Source: Oscillospiraceae bacterium (GTDB lineage Bacteria; Bacillota; Clostridia; Oscillospirales; Oscillospiraceae). Taken from it: a stretch of DNA of 14,666 nucleotides. Under the pieces are notes generated by a model. The model was not told where the DNA came from and searched no databases. It saw nothing but the letters and a program-made list of their open reading frames with translations. Below are positions 14,601 through 14,666 of this stretch, one piece after another. The DNA lies in assembly GCA_017936205.1 (NCBI GenBank), contig JAGBGB010000060.1, positions 1-14,666 on the forward strand, written 5' to 3'. Position 1 is the first letter of the stretch. Every line of letters begins with the position of its first letter. Both the position numbers and the translations under genes were made by a program.

Positions 14601-14666
14601 CTTTTCAATAATCAAATCAGCAAATGACCGCATTGTGTTATCTAATGTCTACTGAATGAGCAGGCA

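Overview
The window looks like chromosomal DNA from a Gram-positive gut Clostridia-type bacterium, probably Oscillospiraceae/Ruminococcaceae-like. This rests on AGGAGG-type ribosome binding sites, KtrB/KtrA-type potassium transport, and large secreted proteins with Cys-rich repeats of the kind common in Clostridia. It is an inference from family resemblance; no species marker is visible.

Layout. (1) 1-4595, minus strand: the first 1531 codons of a very large secreted calcineurin-like phosphoesterase. It has a signal peptide, catalytic domain, beta-helix-like region, Cys-rich knuckle, three related beta-rich modules and near-identical 41-residue repeats, and it runs off the left edge. I translated this frame by hand through the whole stretch and found no stop. 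(2) 4596-10434, minus strand: a potassium homeostasis locus transcribed ktrB - ktrA - small membrane protein - kdpD - kdpE. Two 176-bp copies of a palindrome-rich, MITE-like element lie in opposite orientation just outside kdpD and kdpE (4765-4940 and 7675-7850), so the two-component system sits inside an inverted-repeat bracket. (3) 10435-12189, plus strand: argS with its own promoter and terminator. (4) 12295-14007, plus strand: a membrane-anchored extracellular transglutaminase-like protein that shares a Cys-containing module with the phosphoesterase. (5) 14071-14250: initiator tRNA-Met with a strong promoter, a leader hairpin and a terminator. (6) 14250-14666: no convincing protein gene, but a strong sigma-A-type promoter whose predicted start coincides with a possible three-way-junction RNA.

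How the genes work together. KtrB is the K+ pore and KtrA its cytosolic RCK gate. KdpD/KdpE is a sensor kinase/response regulator pair, but no kdpFABC pump is present in the window. KdpD here is the short form, without the N-terminal Walker-motif domain. It keeps the Usp domain with an exact SxS-X20-FTAxY motif, reported as the c-di-AMP site of Staphylococcus aureus KdpD. A natural reading is that KdpDE regulates the adjacent Ktr system or a Kdp pump elsewhere, and that c-di-AMP may act on both KtrA and KdpD. The most notable features are the inverted palindromic elements around kdpDE, the uncharacterised small membrane protein inside the K+ operon, and the possible structured RNA at the right end.
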